From Verrucomicrobiota bacterium (GTDB taxonomy: Bacteria > Verrucomicrobiota > Verrucomicrobiia > Verrucomicrobiales > Akkermansiaceae), in assembly GCA_008932955.1 (NCBI GenBank), contig WBXE01000018.1, forward strand, positions 1 through 19,923: a stretch of 19,923 nt of DNA, read 5' to 3'. The position numbers were made by a program, and so were the translations under genes. The notes below the pieces were generated by a model, which worked only from the letters and a program-made list of their open reading frames with translations, did not search any database and was not told the DNA's origin. Of this stretch, positions 1-7,864 are shown one piece after another. How positions within the stretch are numbered: position 1 is the stretch's first letter; each line of letters opens with the position of its first letter.

Positions 1-936
1 GCCGCCATTCGCGCCCAAGCGATTAAACTCGCCGACAACGAGCAAATCCAACCGTCCTACGCCCTCCAAGCCATTCAACGCGAACTTTACCAAATCCTCG
101 ACGAACGCGATATTCGCCTCGGCAGCCTCCACGTCGACACCACCCTCGACGCCGCATGGCAGGAACGCCTGGATACCGGACTGACCCACGCTGTGGCCGC
201 CTTGGAACAGGAGAAGTCCTGGGGCCACCCGACCCACGCTACCTATCAAACGGGCAGCAAGCCGCTCTACGTCCAATACGCCGCAGTCACCACCGAGACC
301 CGCAGCGGGGCCATTCTCGCGCTCATCGGTGGCCGAGATTACCAGCACTCGCGGTTTGACCGGACCCGCTCGACCCGCGATCTGGGGTCGGCCTTCGAAC
401 CGTTCGTAGCCGCCGCCGCCGCCGAACGCGGCAAACTCGTGCTGCCAGGTAAACCCGTGCAAACCGGCCGCCAAATCGGTCCCGCCGAAGTCGAGCGCAT
501 CGCCAGACGCTGCGGCCTCGCTGGCCCGTTCCTCCTCCACACCGAGGATCTATTCCGCGGCAGCGTCGCCGCCACCCCCACCGAAATGGCCGTAGGCCTG
601 GCCACCCTCGGCAACCAGGGCAAACGTCCCAAACCCTTCCTGATCCGAGAAATCCGCGACGCCGACGGCAAATCCGTCTACACCGCCAGCCCGGAGCTTA
701 GCCCCGCCATCAGCCCCAACGCCGCGCTGGATGCCACTAGCGTACTGCGCCGCCATGCCGGCACCCGCTGTTTCACCGGTGCCACGGGCTCCGAACGCGA
801 CGCCTGGACCCTGCGTCTAGGTCCCGGCGGCGCCACCGCCATCTGGATCGGCTTTGACGACCCGACCGTCATTGCCGGCGAGCGCCGCCTCAAGTCGCTG
901 CTCGATGAATTTGTTGAGCGCCTCGGCAATGAATGA
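1..936 (+). CDS. Class A penicillin-binding protein, C-terminal part; transpeptidase catalytic motifs lost
   Basis: The frame is open from the first base and ends at TGA 934-936, so about 311 C-terminal residues are visible and the start lies upstream. The VDTTLDAAWQ segment (about 133-162) is the linker of PBP1A-type proteins before the transpeptidase domain, and AVTTETRSGAILALIGGRDY matches the start of that domain. The usual GSAFKPF becomes GSAFEPF: Ser codon 388-390 is present, but the catalytic Lys position is Glu (397-399). The KTG box reads CFTGATG with Phe for Lys (772-774). The region between is shortened and I find no SxN motif. The C-terminal DAWTLRLGP...AIWIGFDD pattern remains. 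Class A PBPs normally polymerise glycan strands and cross-link peptides in the periplasm. This copy probably cannot cross-link. A GT51 glycosyltransferase domain would be expected upstream but is not visible. Family call good; loss of activity is inferred. Confidence 0.85.
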   Translation, partial: AAIRAQAIKLADNEQIQPSYALQAIQRELYQILDERDIRLGSLHVDTTLDAAWQERLDTGLTHAVAALEQEKSWGHPTHATYQTGSKPLYVQYAAVTTETRSGAILALIGGRDYQHSRFDRTRSTRDLGSAFEPFVAAAAAERGKLVLPGKPVQTGRQIGPAEVERIARRCGLAGPFLLHTEDLFRGSVAATPTEMAVGLATLGNQGKRPKPFLIREIRDADGKSVYTASPELSPAISPNAALDATSVLRRHAGTRCFTGATGSERDAWTLRLGPGGATAIWIGFDDPTVIAGERRLKSLLDEFVERLGNE

Positions 937-1045
937 GGGATCAGGGGATGGAGGCAATTTCGCTCCGATCTCTTAAGATCAACGTCCATCTGCGTTTATC
1001 TTCGGTTCATTTTTCTTTCTAGGATGAGCCGCCGTTCAAACCGCT
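937..1045. other. Intergenic stretch with short palindrome and dispersed-repeat-like text
   Basis: After the PBP stop, the inverted repeat GATCT-CTTA-AGATC lies at about 968-981. It is followed by text of the type CATCTGCGTTTATCTTCGG and a T-rich tract. I recall similar phrases as scattered intergenic repeats in several phyla, but this is from memory. No gene is seen here. Confidence 0.3.
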
Positions 1046-1074
1046 TTGACAGCGCCGCGCTTCTCCCACATACT
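1046..1074 (+). promoter_or_regulatory. Sigma70-type promoter, probably leaderless
   Basis: TTGACA (1046-1051), a 17-bp spacer and CATACT (1069-1074) make a perfect -35 and a 4/6 -10. Transcription would begin around 1081, which is the A of the chosen ATG, so the mRNA would have no leader. The pattern is read directly; activity is inferred. Confidence 0.55.
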
Positions 1075-1080
1075 CTCCGC

Positions 1081-1551
1081 ATGCAAGCCATTCAGTTCGA
1101 ACAAGCCGTCGCGGCGATCCTGCATCGCGACAAACGCTTCGATCCCCACGCCTATTTTTTCCTCAAGGAAGCGCTGGATTTCACTCTCAAACGCATCGCC
1201 GAAGGCAATAGCGGCCAGCCCCGCCACGTCAGTGGCCCGGAACTCGTCGCCGGCCTGCGCGATCTGGCCCTAGAGCAATTCGGCCCGATGGCCGCCACCC
1301 TGATGCAAGAGTGGGGCGTGCGCCAAAGCGGCGACATCGGCGACATGGTCTTCCATCTGATCGAGGAGCAGATTTTCGGCAAACAGGATTCCGACCGCCA
1401 GGAAGACTTTGCCGGCACCTTCGATTTAGAGGACTCCCTGCGCGCTCCCTTTATCCCCCTGTCCCGCCGCCACCACGCTACCTCTGCCGCTCCTCTTGCC
1501 CCCAGTCCCTCGGCTAGCTCATGTGTCACACAAAATTTGAAAAAGTCCTGA
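1081..1551 (+). CDS. Minf_1886-type conserved protein of Verrucomicrobia/Planctomycetes
   Basis: A 156-residue protein of unknown function. Its N-terminal half (MQAIQFEQAVAAILHRD, FDPHAYFFLKEALDFTLKR) and the following ELVAGLRDLALEQFGPMA / GDIGDMVFHLIEEQIFGK segments have the pattern of the small Minf_1886 family, found in Verrucomicrobia and Planctomycetes. No signal peptide or membrane segment is visible, so it is probably cytoplasmic. The last 35 residues are low-complexity (Ala, Ser, Pro) and look unstructured. An in-frame ATG exists at 1024, but a TTGACA/CATACT promoter sits between the two and the family begins near MQAIQFE, so I use 1081. It is followed closely by the secretin gene. 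Family recognition is from memory of the sequence pattern; the function is not known to me. Confidence 0.75.
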   Translation: MQAIQFEQAVAAILHRDKRFDPHAYFFLKEALDFTLKRIAEGNSGQPRHVSGPELVAGLRDLALEQFGPMAATLMQEWGVRQSGDIGDMVFHLIEEQIFGKQDSDRQEDFAGTFDLEDSLRAPFIPLSRRHHATSAAPLAPSPSASSCVTQNLKKS

Positions 1552-1602
1552 ATTAGCGCGTGCCCTCCGGCGTTGCTTATCTATACTCGCCCAGACCCTC
1601 GC

Positions 1603-4059
1603 ATGCAAAACGCCCATCGACGACTCTTCCCACGCGGCTGCGTGCTCATTCTTGTGTCCGCTTGGTGGCTTACAGCGCTGCATGCCACAGAGATGCCAGC
1701 GGCTCCGTCATCGCTCGCCCAACGCGAACTCGCAAAACGCCGCGCCTCCGTCGAAGAGGCCCAGGAATTACTCACTAAAGGCGATCAGGCGTATCAGGCA
1801 GGCCGCTATGCCGATGCCGCCGCCGCCTTTTCCGGGGCCCGTGAGATGATTCCCGACTCGCCGCTCACCGCCGAATTGCGCAATGCCGCCTCCCAACGCT
1901 TCGCCCAAGCCTCCGCAGCTCAAGCCTCCGTGCTCTCCCGCAACGGCGATGTGGACGCCGCCAAAACCGCCGTCGAGGCCGTACTCAAGGCCGACGTCAC
2001 GCCCGCCGACGCAGGCGGCCTAACCACGCGTGCCCGACTCGATGATCCGCTGCGGACTAATCCGGCCCTGACCAAAGATCACGCTGCTGCCGTTGATGGG
2101 GTTCGCAAACTCCTCTACACCGCGGAGGGTGCCTACCATCTCGGTCAATTCGATGCCGCCAAAAAGCACTACCAAGACGTCTTGCGCATCGATTCAACTA
2201 ACGCCGCCGCCCGCCGCGGCCTCGAACAAGTCGCCGCCGCGAGGTCCTCCTATCATGCCGCCGCCAGCGACCAGACCCGCGCTGAGTTACTCAACCAAGT
2301 GGCCGCCAGCTGGGAAATCTCCGTGCCTGCCCCGCTGCTGGATGTCGCGGCAGTGGAGCCCGGCCTGCCCACCGTGTCCGCCGCCGCCTTCGTGCCCGTC
2401 GCCAACAAACTCGACCGCATCGTCATTCCCAACCTCATGCTCGACGGTGCCTCGCTCGAGGATGCCATCGATCTGCTGCGCCTGCGTGCCAGCGAGCTCG
2501 ACACCACCGAGGTGGACCCCGCCCACCGCGGAGTCAATTTTAACATAGATATCGGCGACGAAACCTCCGATGTGGGCAAGCAAATCCGCGCCTGCCGTTT
2601 CAACCTGCGGCTCGCCAACGTGCCGCTGAGCAAGGTGCTGAGCTACATCAACGGGCAAACCCGCACCCTTTATACGACCGATGATTTCACGGTGACCATC
2701 CGGCCGCGTGACTCCGAATCCAAGGAGATGATGACCCGTTCTTACCGGGTGCCGCCGGACTTTCTCACCAGTATGAGTGCCAGCGGTGCCGCCGCAGCCA
2801 AGAGTGACGATCCGTTCTCCGCCAAGCCGGCCAAGGGTCTCCTCGCGGAACGCCGCGGTGCCGTCGAAGTGCTCCACGAGCAAGGCATCGAGTTTCCGGA
2901 AGGTGCCTCCGCCACCTTTAATTCCGCCAATGCCACCCTCACCGTCACCCATACCGCGGCCAATCTCGACATCATCTCCCAGCTCGTCGATGCCGTCGCC
3001 AAAACCGAGCCGGTCATGGTCTGCGTGCGCGTCACCATGATCAGCGTTAAGGAAACCCGCCTCAAGGAACTCGGCTTCGATTGGCTGCTTAGCCCCACCG
3101 GCATCGGTGCGTCAGGTGGGATTCCCGGCACCCAAGCCATCAACCTCAGCGGCGGCACCCAAGGCACCGGCAGCTCCCTCAGTGACATCCCACTGCCACC
3201 CGGCCAGTTTGAGCGCGATCCGATCACCGCCGGCAATCGCAGCGGCGACGCCACCCTCTACCAGGACGCCATCGATGGTTTCATCGAAAACAGCAACAAA
3301 GTCACGCTAGACACGAGCGCTCCAGCACCCGCGCCGGGTATTTTCGGCCTCACCAAAGTCCTTGCCAACAGCTCAGTGCAGATGCTCATGCGCGGACTCA
3401 ATCAGAAAAAGGGCGTCGAGATCATGACTGCGGCCGCCACCGTTACCCGCAGCGGCCAGGCCGCCAGTGTCCGCTCAGTGCGCGAAATGCTCTACCCCAC
3501 CGAATACGAACCCCCGCAACTGCCCAAAGCCAATAATAACAACAACGGCGGCAGCAGCAGCCCGGCGATGCTGGTCACCCCGTCCCATCCCTCCGCGTTC
3601 AAAAAACGCGAGCTGGGCATGACGCTGGAGGTGACACCCACCGCCGATGAGGCAAAAAACTACGTCGAAGTAACCCTCAACCCCTCGCTGGTCGATTTCG
3701 ATGGTTTCGTCAATTACGGCAGCCCCATCTTTGCTCCGCCCAATAACAGCCTGCTGAGCAATATCAACCCGTTGCTCAGCCGCCAGGTCCTCTCAGACAA
3801 CCGCATTTTGATGCCAGTGTTCAGCACTCACAAGGCAGCCACCAGTCTCAGCGTGGCCGACGGCGCCACCATCCTCATTGGCGGCATGCTTCAGGACCGC
3901 GTCCAAAACGTTGAGGATCACACGCCGCTTTTCGGCAACTTACCGCTGGTCGGTCGCTTGTTCCAATCCAAGTCCAACCAACCGAGCAGCACTGCGGTGA
4001 TGATGTTGGTCAATGTCCAGCTCGTCGATCCTACCGGCAAACCGTTTAATAAACATTGA
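1603..4059 (+). CDS. Secretin, Amuc_1098-type type IV pilus outer-membrane channel
   Basis: An 818-residue outer-membrane secretin. Residues 1-28 form a signal peptide: basic start, hydrophobic core CVLILVSAWWLTA, likely cut after LHA. Residues 57-90 and 170-205 look like TPR repeats (DQAYQAGRYADAAAAF, GAYHLGQFDAAKKHYQDVL), as in the Amuc_1098 family. Periplasmic N-domain-like segments follow (about 270-370 and 415-470, with ANLDIISQLVDAVAKTEP). The C-terminal secretin core ends in VADGATILIGGMLQDRV and PLFGNLPLVGRLF (about 751-787), the family signature. An Asn/Gly/Ser-rich insert (about 643-653) is probably a loop. The frame extends upstream to a TTG at 1573, but the ATG at 1603 gives the proper signal peptide. 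PilM/N/O-like partners are not adjacent; the next gene is a membrane-anchored protein. It probably forms the pore for a pilus or secretion machine. Confidence 0.88.
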   Translation: MQNAHRRLFPRGCVLILVSAWWLTALHATEMPAAPSSLAQRELAKRRASVEEAQELLTKGDQAYQAGRYADAAAAFSGAREMIPDSPLTAELRNAASQRFAQASAAQASVLSRNGDVDAAKTAVEAVLKADVTPADAGGLTTRARLDDPLRTNPALTKDHAAAVDGVRKLLYTAEGAYHLGQFDAAKKHYQDVLRIDSTNAAARRGLEQVAAARSSYHAAASDQTRAELLNQVAASWEISVPAPLLDVAAVEPGLPTVSAAAFVPVANKLDRIVIPNLMLDGASLEDAIDLLRLRASELDTTEVDPAHRGVNFNIDIGDETSDVGKQIRACRFNLRLANVPLSKVLSYINGQTRTLYTTDDFTVTIRPRDSESKEMMTRSYRVPPDFLTSMSASGAAAAKSDDPFSAKPAKGLLAERRGAVEVLHEQGIEFPEGASATFNSANATLTVTHTAANLDIISQLVDAVAKTEPVMVCVRVTMISVKETRLKELGFDWLLSPTGIGASGGIPGTQAINLSGGTQGTGSSLSDIPLPPGQFERDPITAGNRSGDATLYQDAIDGFIENSNKVTLDTSAPAPAPGIFGLTKVLANSSVQMLMRGLNQKKGVEIMTAAATVTRSGQAASVRSVREMLYPTEYEPPQLPKANNNNNGGSSSPAMLVTPSHPSAFKKRELGMTLEVTPTADEAKNYVEVTLNPSLVDFDGFVNYGSPIFAPPNNSLLSNINPLLSRQVLSDNRILMPVFSTHKAATSLSVADGATILIGGMLQDRVQNVEDHTPLFGNLPLVGRLFQSKSNQPSSTAVMMLVNVQLVDPTGKPFNKH

Positions 4060-4110
4060 TTTCTCCACCGCTGCTGGCCGCCCTCTCACTTCATACCCAG
4101 TCACCCATCT

Positions 4111-5622
4111 ATGCCCCCCTCAGCGAGTGAACCGGAAAAGTACTCGATCGATGCAATGATGGAGCGGCTCAAGGGACAGTCGGCGGAACCCCCGCCCGCC
4201 GCCGGCGAATTGGTCACCCGCGCCGATGGCTCGCAGGCACTGCGGGTGCGCAAACATAAACGCCGCAGCGAGCAGCCCAAACGCGATGAGGCCAAGCGCA
4301 TCAAGCGCTTCCGTACGCTACAAGTGGCCAGCGGATTGGTCCTGTTGCTGCTCATCGCTTTGGGCATCGGCACTGCCTACGTGTATGCCAATAGCGCCCC
4401 CTATCACAAATCCATCACTGCCACCATCGCCAACAGCACCGGTGCCAGCGTCGACCTCAGGCAATTCCGTGTCAGTCCCGCCAGTGCTAACGCCGAATCG
4501 CTCGCTCTCGAGTGGCCCGCAGGCTCGTTCCTCAAAGCGATGCGCCTCAACGGCGTGTCGGCCGACATTTCGCCGCTGAGCATCTTCGGAGGCCGCTTGC
4601 GCGGCGACGAAGTTTGCGCCCGCGACGGCAGTCTGTGGCTACTCCCCGCCGTCGCCGCCACGGCTGGTCCCACCGCTTCGCCATTCCCCGATAAATCGCT
4701 TGTGCACTTCAGCCGCATCTCGGTGCCAAAATTCAATATTTACCTCGGTGACACCGCGCTGCCAGAGTTCAAAGTCCTGGCCACTGAGGGCTCGCTGCGC
4801 CTAGATAGCGCCACTGAGCAGACGACTCTCCATCTCTATCGAGGCAATCTCCAGCTCGCCGGTTGGCCAGTCTTCAAAATCGATCGCGCGGTGATGGAAT
4901 TCCGCGCTGCGGAAACCGAATTGGTCATCTTGCGCGTCACCGATTCCCAACCCAAACGCGGCATTTTGGACCTCAGCGGCAGGCTCCAACCGTGGGGCTC
5001 CCAATCCCCGTCCATCTTCAGCGTGAAACTTGACAACTTCGATTTCGGTGAGCTCCTGGGCCCCGAATTCGGCGATCTCATCACGGCCAAACTCGACACC
5101 CGGTCCGACGCGGCTCCCAGCTCGCTGCGCTTGCTCCTAGGCTCGCCCACCGCTGCCGAACTCAACCTGGCTTTCAAAAGCACCGTGGCGTCAAAAGTCA
5201 GCATCAGAAATTTCCCGTTCCTGTTGTCACTCATGCGCACACTCAACGACAAATGGTATGAAAATCCAACCTTCGTCGGCGATTTCACCGGCCTCATCCA
5301 CCGCCAAAACGCCAGTGTCGAACTCCGCGAATTGCAGCTCGAGAGCAAATCCCGCATGGCAATTCATGCCCAGCTCACCAGCGCCGCCGATAAATCCCTC
5401 ACCGGTTCCATGGAAGTCGGCATCCCTGAATCCATCGCCCAGCTCGCCCATAATCCCAAGATCAACTCCATGCTCTCCCAGCCCCGCGATGGCTACCGCT
5501 GGCTCACCCTCAAACTCGGCGGCTCCTTGGCCCACCCAAGCGATAACTTCGCCGCCCTCTACGCCGCCGCCGAGGAATCCGCCGTCGAGGCCGACGAGCC
5601 GTCGCTCAAGGACGCCCCCTGA
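4111..5622 (+). CDS. Membrane-anchored periplasmic protein, possibly AsmA-like
   Basis: A 503-residue protein. Residues 1-68 are polar and end in a strongly basic patch (RVRKHKRRSEQPKRDEAKRIKRF). One membrane helix follows (about 71-91, VASGLVLLLLIALGIGTAYVY), then a long region rich in beta-strand patterns. This predicts a cytoplasmic N-terminus and a large periplasmic domain. Phrases such as DLRQFRVSPASANAESLALEWP and GILDLSGRLQPW resemble AsmA/YhdP-like proteins that lie between the membranes, but I recognise no decisive motif, so that is a weak guess. It begins 51 bp after the secretin stop on the same strand and is probably co-transcribed, suggesting a role linked to the secretin or the outer membrane. 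The start is the first ATG, preceded by a C/T-rich stretch and no Shine-Dalgarno sequence. Confidence 0.7.
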   Translation: MPPSASEPEKYSIDAMMERLKGQSAEPPPAAGELVTRADGSQALRVRKHKRRSEQPKRDEAKRIKRFRTLQVASGLVLLLLIALGIGTAYVYANSAPYHKSITATIANSTGASVDLRQFRVSPASANAESLALEWPAGSFLKAMRLNGVSADISPLSIFGGRLRGDEVCARDGSLWLLPAVAATAGPTASPFPDKSLVHFSRISVPKFNIYLGDTALPEFKVLATEGSLRLDSATEQTTLHLYRGNLQLAGWPVFKIDRAVMEFRAAETELVILRVTDSQPKRGILDLSGRLQPWGSQSPSIFSVKLDNFDFGELLGPEFGDLITAKLDTRSDAAPSSLRLLLGSPTAAELNLAFKSTVASKVSIRNFPFLLSLMRTLNDKWYENPTFVGDFTGLIHRQNASVELRELQLESKSRMAIHAQLTSAADKSLTGSMEVGIPESIAQLAHNPKINSMLSQPRDGYRWLTLKLGGSLAHPSDNFAALYAAAEESAVEADEPSLKDAP

Positions 5623-5655
5623 GACGGCCGATGTGAATGAAATGGCGCTTGGAGT

Positions 5656-5695
5656 GCGGCAGCTTGCTGCCGCCAGGCTAAGCCAGCTTGCTGGC
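5656..5695. repeat. Two adjacent hairpins sharing a CTTG loop
   Basis: GCGGCAG-CTTG-CTGCCGC (5656-5673) and GCCAG-CTTG-CTGGC (5682-5695) are perfect inverted repeats separated by 8 bp. Both have the same loop and the same closing CAG/CTG. There is no T-tract, so neither is a standard terminator. They look like members of a dispersed palindromic (REP-like) family. Confidence 0.6.
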
Positions 5696-5739
5696 GAGTG
5701 TCGGCGTGCGGCGGTCTCATTGGCGGCTCATGGGCAGCG

Positions 5740-5763
5740 GCGGTCATAGACGCGCCGCTACAA
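5740..5763 (-). repeat. Inverted repeat arm, left of hpf
   Basis: 20 bp (5740-5759) are the exact reverse complement of 6551-6570, on the other side of hpf, with 23 of 24 bases matching when extended. Read on the minus strand it begins TTGTAGCGGCGC. That 12-mer also occurs at 10337-10348, so this is probably a dispersed repeat. Confidence 0.7.
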
Positions 5764-5837
5764 AGTGACAAATATTTTTGCGTGGCCCCTTAGCTCCACA
5801 AGCCTGCCAGCTGGGTAGCCAAGCGTGTTTTTTCTAG

Positions 5838-5867
5838 CGTAATTCATATTATCCGCTCTATATTACG
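5838..5867. promoter_or_regulatory. Possible operator: CGTAAT...ATTACG inverted repeat upstream of hpf
   Basis: CGTAAT (5838-5843) and ATTACG (5862-5867) are perfect inverted 6-mers in the AT-rich region 60-90 bp before the hpf ATG. They flank TATTAT and overlap TATATT. They could be a regulator site, but the arms are short and chance is possible. Confidence 0.25.
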
Positions 5868-5926
5868 TTACCGATGGGACGCATGTAAACCCGTTCTCAT
5901 AGGCCTCAACCAAAACCACCAACCCC

Positions 5927-6520
5927 ATGCAAACTGCCAACGTTAATCTGCCAATCACCATCACTGTCCGTCATGAGGAAGTGACTGATTCCCTGCGCGG
6001 CTACGTCACCAAAAAAATCGAGGGCCTCCACCTCGATTATCCCCGCATCATCGGTGCCAAGGCCGTTCTCGATGTGCAAAAAAACCGCCACGTCGTCGAA
6101 TTCATTCTCTTCTGCGCCAATCACATCACCATTGAGGCCCACACCGAAGGCAGCGACATGTATGCCGCCATCGATGACACTATCGAGAAAATCGCCCGCC
6201 GCATGCGCAAGCATAAGACGCGCCTGCTCAAAAAGCACCGCCCGCATCGCAATGAATCCATCCGCCACCTTGACGAACGGTTCTTTACCATGGCCGTGCT
6301 CGATCATCCGGAGGATTCCGACGTGGATCCCGAGCCCTACATCATCCATACCGATCATTATTCGATCCGCACGATGTTCAAGGAAGACGCCATCATGCAA
6401 CTCGAACTCTCCGACCGACCCTTCGTCCTCTACAAAAGCGCCCGCCGGGGCGTCCTCTCACTCGTCTATCGCCGCAAGGACGGTGAATTCGCCGCTATCG
6501 ATATCAAAGATCCGGAGTAA
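5927..6520 (+). CDS. hpf: Long-form ribosome hibernation promoting factor
   Basis: A 197-residue protein of the long HPF type, which binds the 30S decoding centre and pairs ribosomes into inactive 100S dimers in starved cells. The N-terminal S30AE domain covers about 1-105: ITVRHEEVTDSLRGYVTKKIEGL, then HITIEAHTEGSDMYAAIDDTIEKIARRMRKHKTRL. The C-terminal dimerisation domain covers about 138-197: YIIHTDHYSIRTMFKEDAIMQLELSDR and FVLYKSARRGVLSLVYRRKDGEFAAIDI. Length and order match the family. The ATG at 5927 is preceded by a C/A-rich stretch with no Shine-Dalgarno sequence. It stands alone, with an AT-rich upstream region and a 20-bp inverted repeat on both sides. The repeat placement is unusual; the gene looks intact. 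Confidence 0.93.
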   Translation: MQTANVNLPITITVRHEEVTDSLRGYVTKKIEGLHLDYPRIIGAKAVLDVQKNRHVVEFILFCANHITIEAHTEGSDMYAAIDDTIEKIARRMRKHKTRLLKKHRPHRNESIRHLDERFFTMAVLDHPEDSDVDPEPYIIHTDHYSIRTMFKEDAIMQLELSDRPFVLYKSARRGVLSLVYRRKDGEFAAIDIKDPE

Positions 6521-6546
6521 GGAGCAGCGCTAGAATATCTGCCGTA

Positions 6547-6570
6547 TTGGAGCGGCGCGTCTATGACCGC
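6547..6570 (+). repeat. Inverted repeat arm, right of hpf
   Basis: 6551-6570 is the exact reverse complement of 5740-5759; extended to 6547, 23 of 24 bases match. With the left arm it brackets hpf within about 830 bp. Confidence 0.7.
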
Positions 6571-6630
6571 GGATCCAGATATACCGCCTATCAATCCGCG
6601 TTTCCTGTAGGCGTCGTGTCATTGGCATCG

Positions 6631-6647
6631 GCGCTCGCAGAGCGCCG
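6631..6647. repeat. Hairpin GGCGCTC-GCA-GAGCGCC
   Basis: A perfect 7-bp stem with a 3-nt loop, about 110 bp after hpf. There is no T-run after it, so a terminator role for hpf is possible but unproven. Confidence 0.5.
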
Positions 6648-6784
6648 CCTCAACCCGTCTCAGATGCCTTGCCACAATTATTATTGCGCATGCCCCAAAC
6701 CTTCCCATCTGGAAAATTTGGCGGATTGCTCCAATTTATTGTTGCAGGCTTGTCACTGGGTGGGAAAGCGCTTCAATCTGGCGC

Positions 6785-7864
6785 ATGAAAAACGACGAGC
6801 GCGAGTTTTTGTTCCGCCTGCTGGCAACCCCCAGTCCCACCGGCTTTGAAATGCCCGGCCAGCGGGTCTGGGCAGAGTGGATTGGGCAATACGCCCCGCA
6901 AGTCGCTTGCGATGCTTATGGCTCGACTTGGGCCACGCTGCCGGGCAAGTCGCCGCGCACGATCATGCTCGCCGCTCATGCCGACGAGATCGGTTACATG
7001 ATCAAACATATCGACGACAAGGGGTTTCTGCGGCTCGACCGGGTGGGCGGCTCGGATGCCGCTACCGCCAGGGGCCGCCGCCTTACCTTGGCCGGCGACA
7101 AGGGCCCGGTATCCGGCATCATCGGCAATACCGCCATTCACTTGCGCCGCGACGAACAGGGCAGCGAAAAAGCCCCCGCCGTCCACGACCTGTGGGTCGA
7201 TGTCGGCGCCTCCAATCCGGCCGAGGTCGCCGCTCTGGGCCTGCGCGTCGGTCATCCCGCCGTCTATCAGGATGGCCCGCTCGAACTCGCGCACCGCCGC
7301 TTGGTGGGCCGCGCATTGGACAATCGGATCGGCGGCTATATCATCGCCCAAGTGATGAAACGACTAGCCAGCTCCAAGCGGAAGCCGGTTTTCAGCCTGG
7401 TTTGCCTCAATGCCATTCAGGAGGAAATCGGCGGCCACGGTGCCACCATGGCCAGCTACCGGATCCAGCCTGACCTGTGCATTTGCCTCGACGTCACCCA
7501 CGCCACCGACACGCCGGGCCTCGACGCGGCCAAGACCGGCAGCATCAAACTCGGTGGCGGCCCCACTCTCACCCACGGCACGGCCAATCACCCCAAGGTC
7601 GTCAAGCGTCTCCAGGAGGTGGCCACCGCCGCTAAAATCCCCATCCAACATGAGGCCAGCAGCCGCTTCACCGGCACCGACACCGACAAGATTTTCACCA
7701 CCCGCGAAGGCATTCCCAGCGCGCTGGTATCGCTGCCCTTGCGTTGCATGCACTCGGTGGTGGAAACCGCCCATCTCGATGACGTCGCCCACGTGATCGA
7801 CCTGCTCAGTGCCTTTGTCCTTTCGCTCGGCGCCGAGGATCAATTCCACCAGACGCTCCAGTGA
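6785..7864 (+). CDS. M42-family metallo-aminopeptidase
   Basis: A 359-residue cytoplasmic peptidase of the M42 glutamyl-aminopeptidase/endoglucanase-like family, which uses two metal ions to trim N-terminal residues from peptides. The metal and catalytic set is visible: AAHADEIG (H65, D67), ALDNRIGG (D179), EEIGGHGA (catalytic E213 and ligand E214), CLDVTH (D236) and RCMHSVVE (H323). SPTGFE near residue 16 is the usual N-terminal signature. Length is normal and no signal peptide is seen. The TGA stop (7862-7864) overlaps the possible GTG start of the NagZ-like gene, so the two are probably translated together. This suggests a shared job in degrading or recycling peptides and wall fragments. 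The start ATG has no Shine-Dalgarno sequence. Substrate preference cannot be read from the sequence. Confidence 0.92.
   Translation: MKNDEREFLFRLLATPSPTGFEMPGQRVWAEWIGQYAPQVACDAYGSTWATLPGKSPRTIMLAAHADEIGYMIKHIDDKGFLRLDRVGGSDAATARGRRLTLAGDKGPVSGIIGNTAIHLRRDEQGSEKAPAVHDLWVDVGASNPAEVAALGLRVGHPAVYQDGPLELAHRRLVGRALDNRIGGYIIAQVMKRLASSKRKPVFSLVCLNAIQEEIGGHGATMASYRIQPDLCICLDVTHATDTPGLDAAKTGSIKLGGGPTLTHGTANHPKVVKRLQEVATAAKIPIQHEASSRFTGTDTDKIFTTREGIPSALVSLPLRCMHSVVETAHLDDVAHVIDLLSAFVLSLGAEDQFHQTLQ

Larger units (their letters stand above)
5623..5926. other. Intergenic region with hairpin repeats and AT-rich upstream of hpf
   Basis: About 300 bp with no supported gene. The first half holds two hairpins and one arm of an inverted repeat that recurs beyond hpf. 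The second half (about 5765-5870) is much more AT-rich than the surroundings and contains TATTAT (5847-5852) and TATATT (5859-5864). These could be -10 elements for hpf, but I cannot pair them with a convincing -35. Confidence 0.5.
6521..6784. other. Intergenic region between hpf and the M42 peptidase
   Basis: 264 bp with no supported gene. It holds the right arm of the inverted repeat (6547-6570), a GGCGCTC-GCA-GAGCGCC hairpin (about 6631-6647) and AT-rich patches before the peptidase gene. No convincing promoter pair was found. Confidence 0.5.

Noticed and set aside
339..989. Long frames on the minus strand opposite the PBP gene
   Set aside because: They are GC-rich shadow frames with Arg/Gly/Ala-biased composition and no motifs.
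1024..1080. Upstream ATG for the Minf_1886-type protein
   Set aside because: It lies before a clear -35/-10 pair, and the conserved part of the protein begins at 1081.
6547..6849. 100-residue frame between hpf and the peptidase gene
   Set aside because: It begins inside a repeat arm, overlaps the M42 gene and shows no family pattern.
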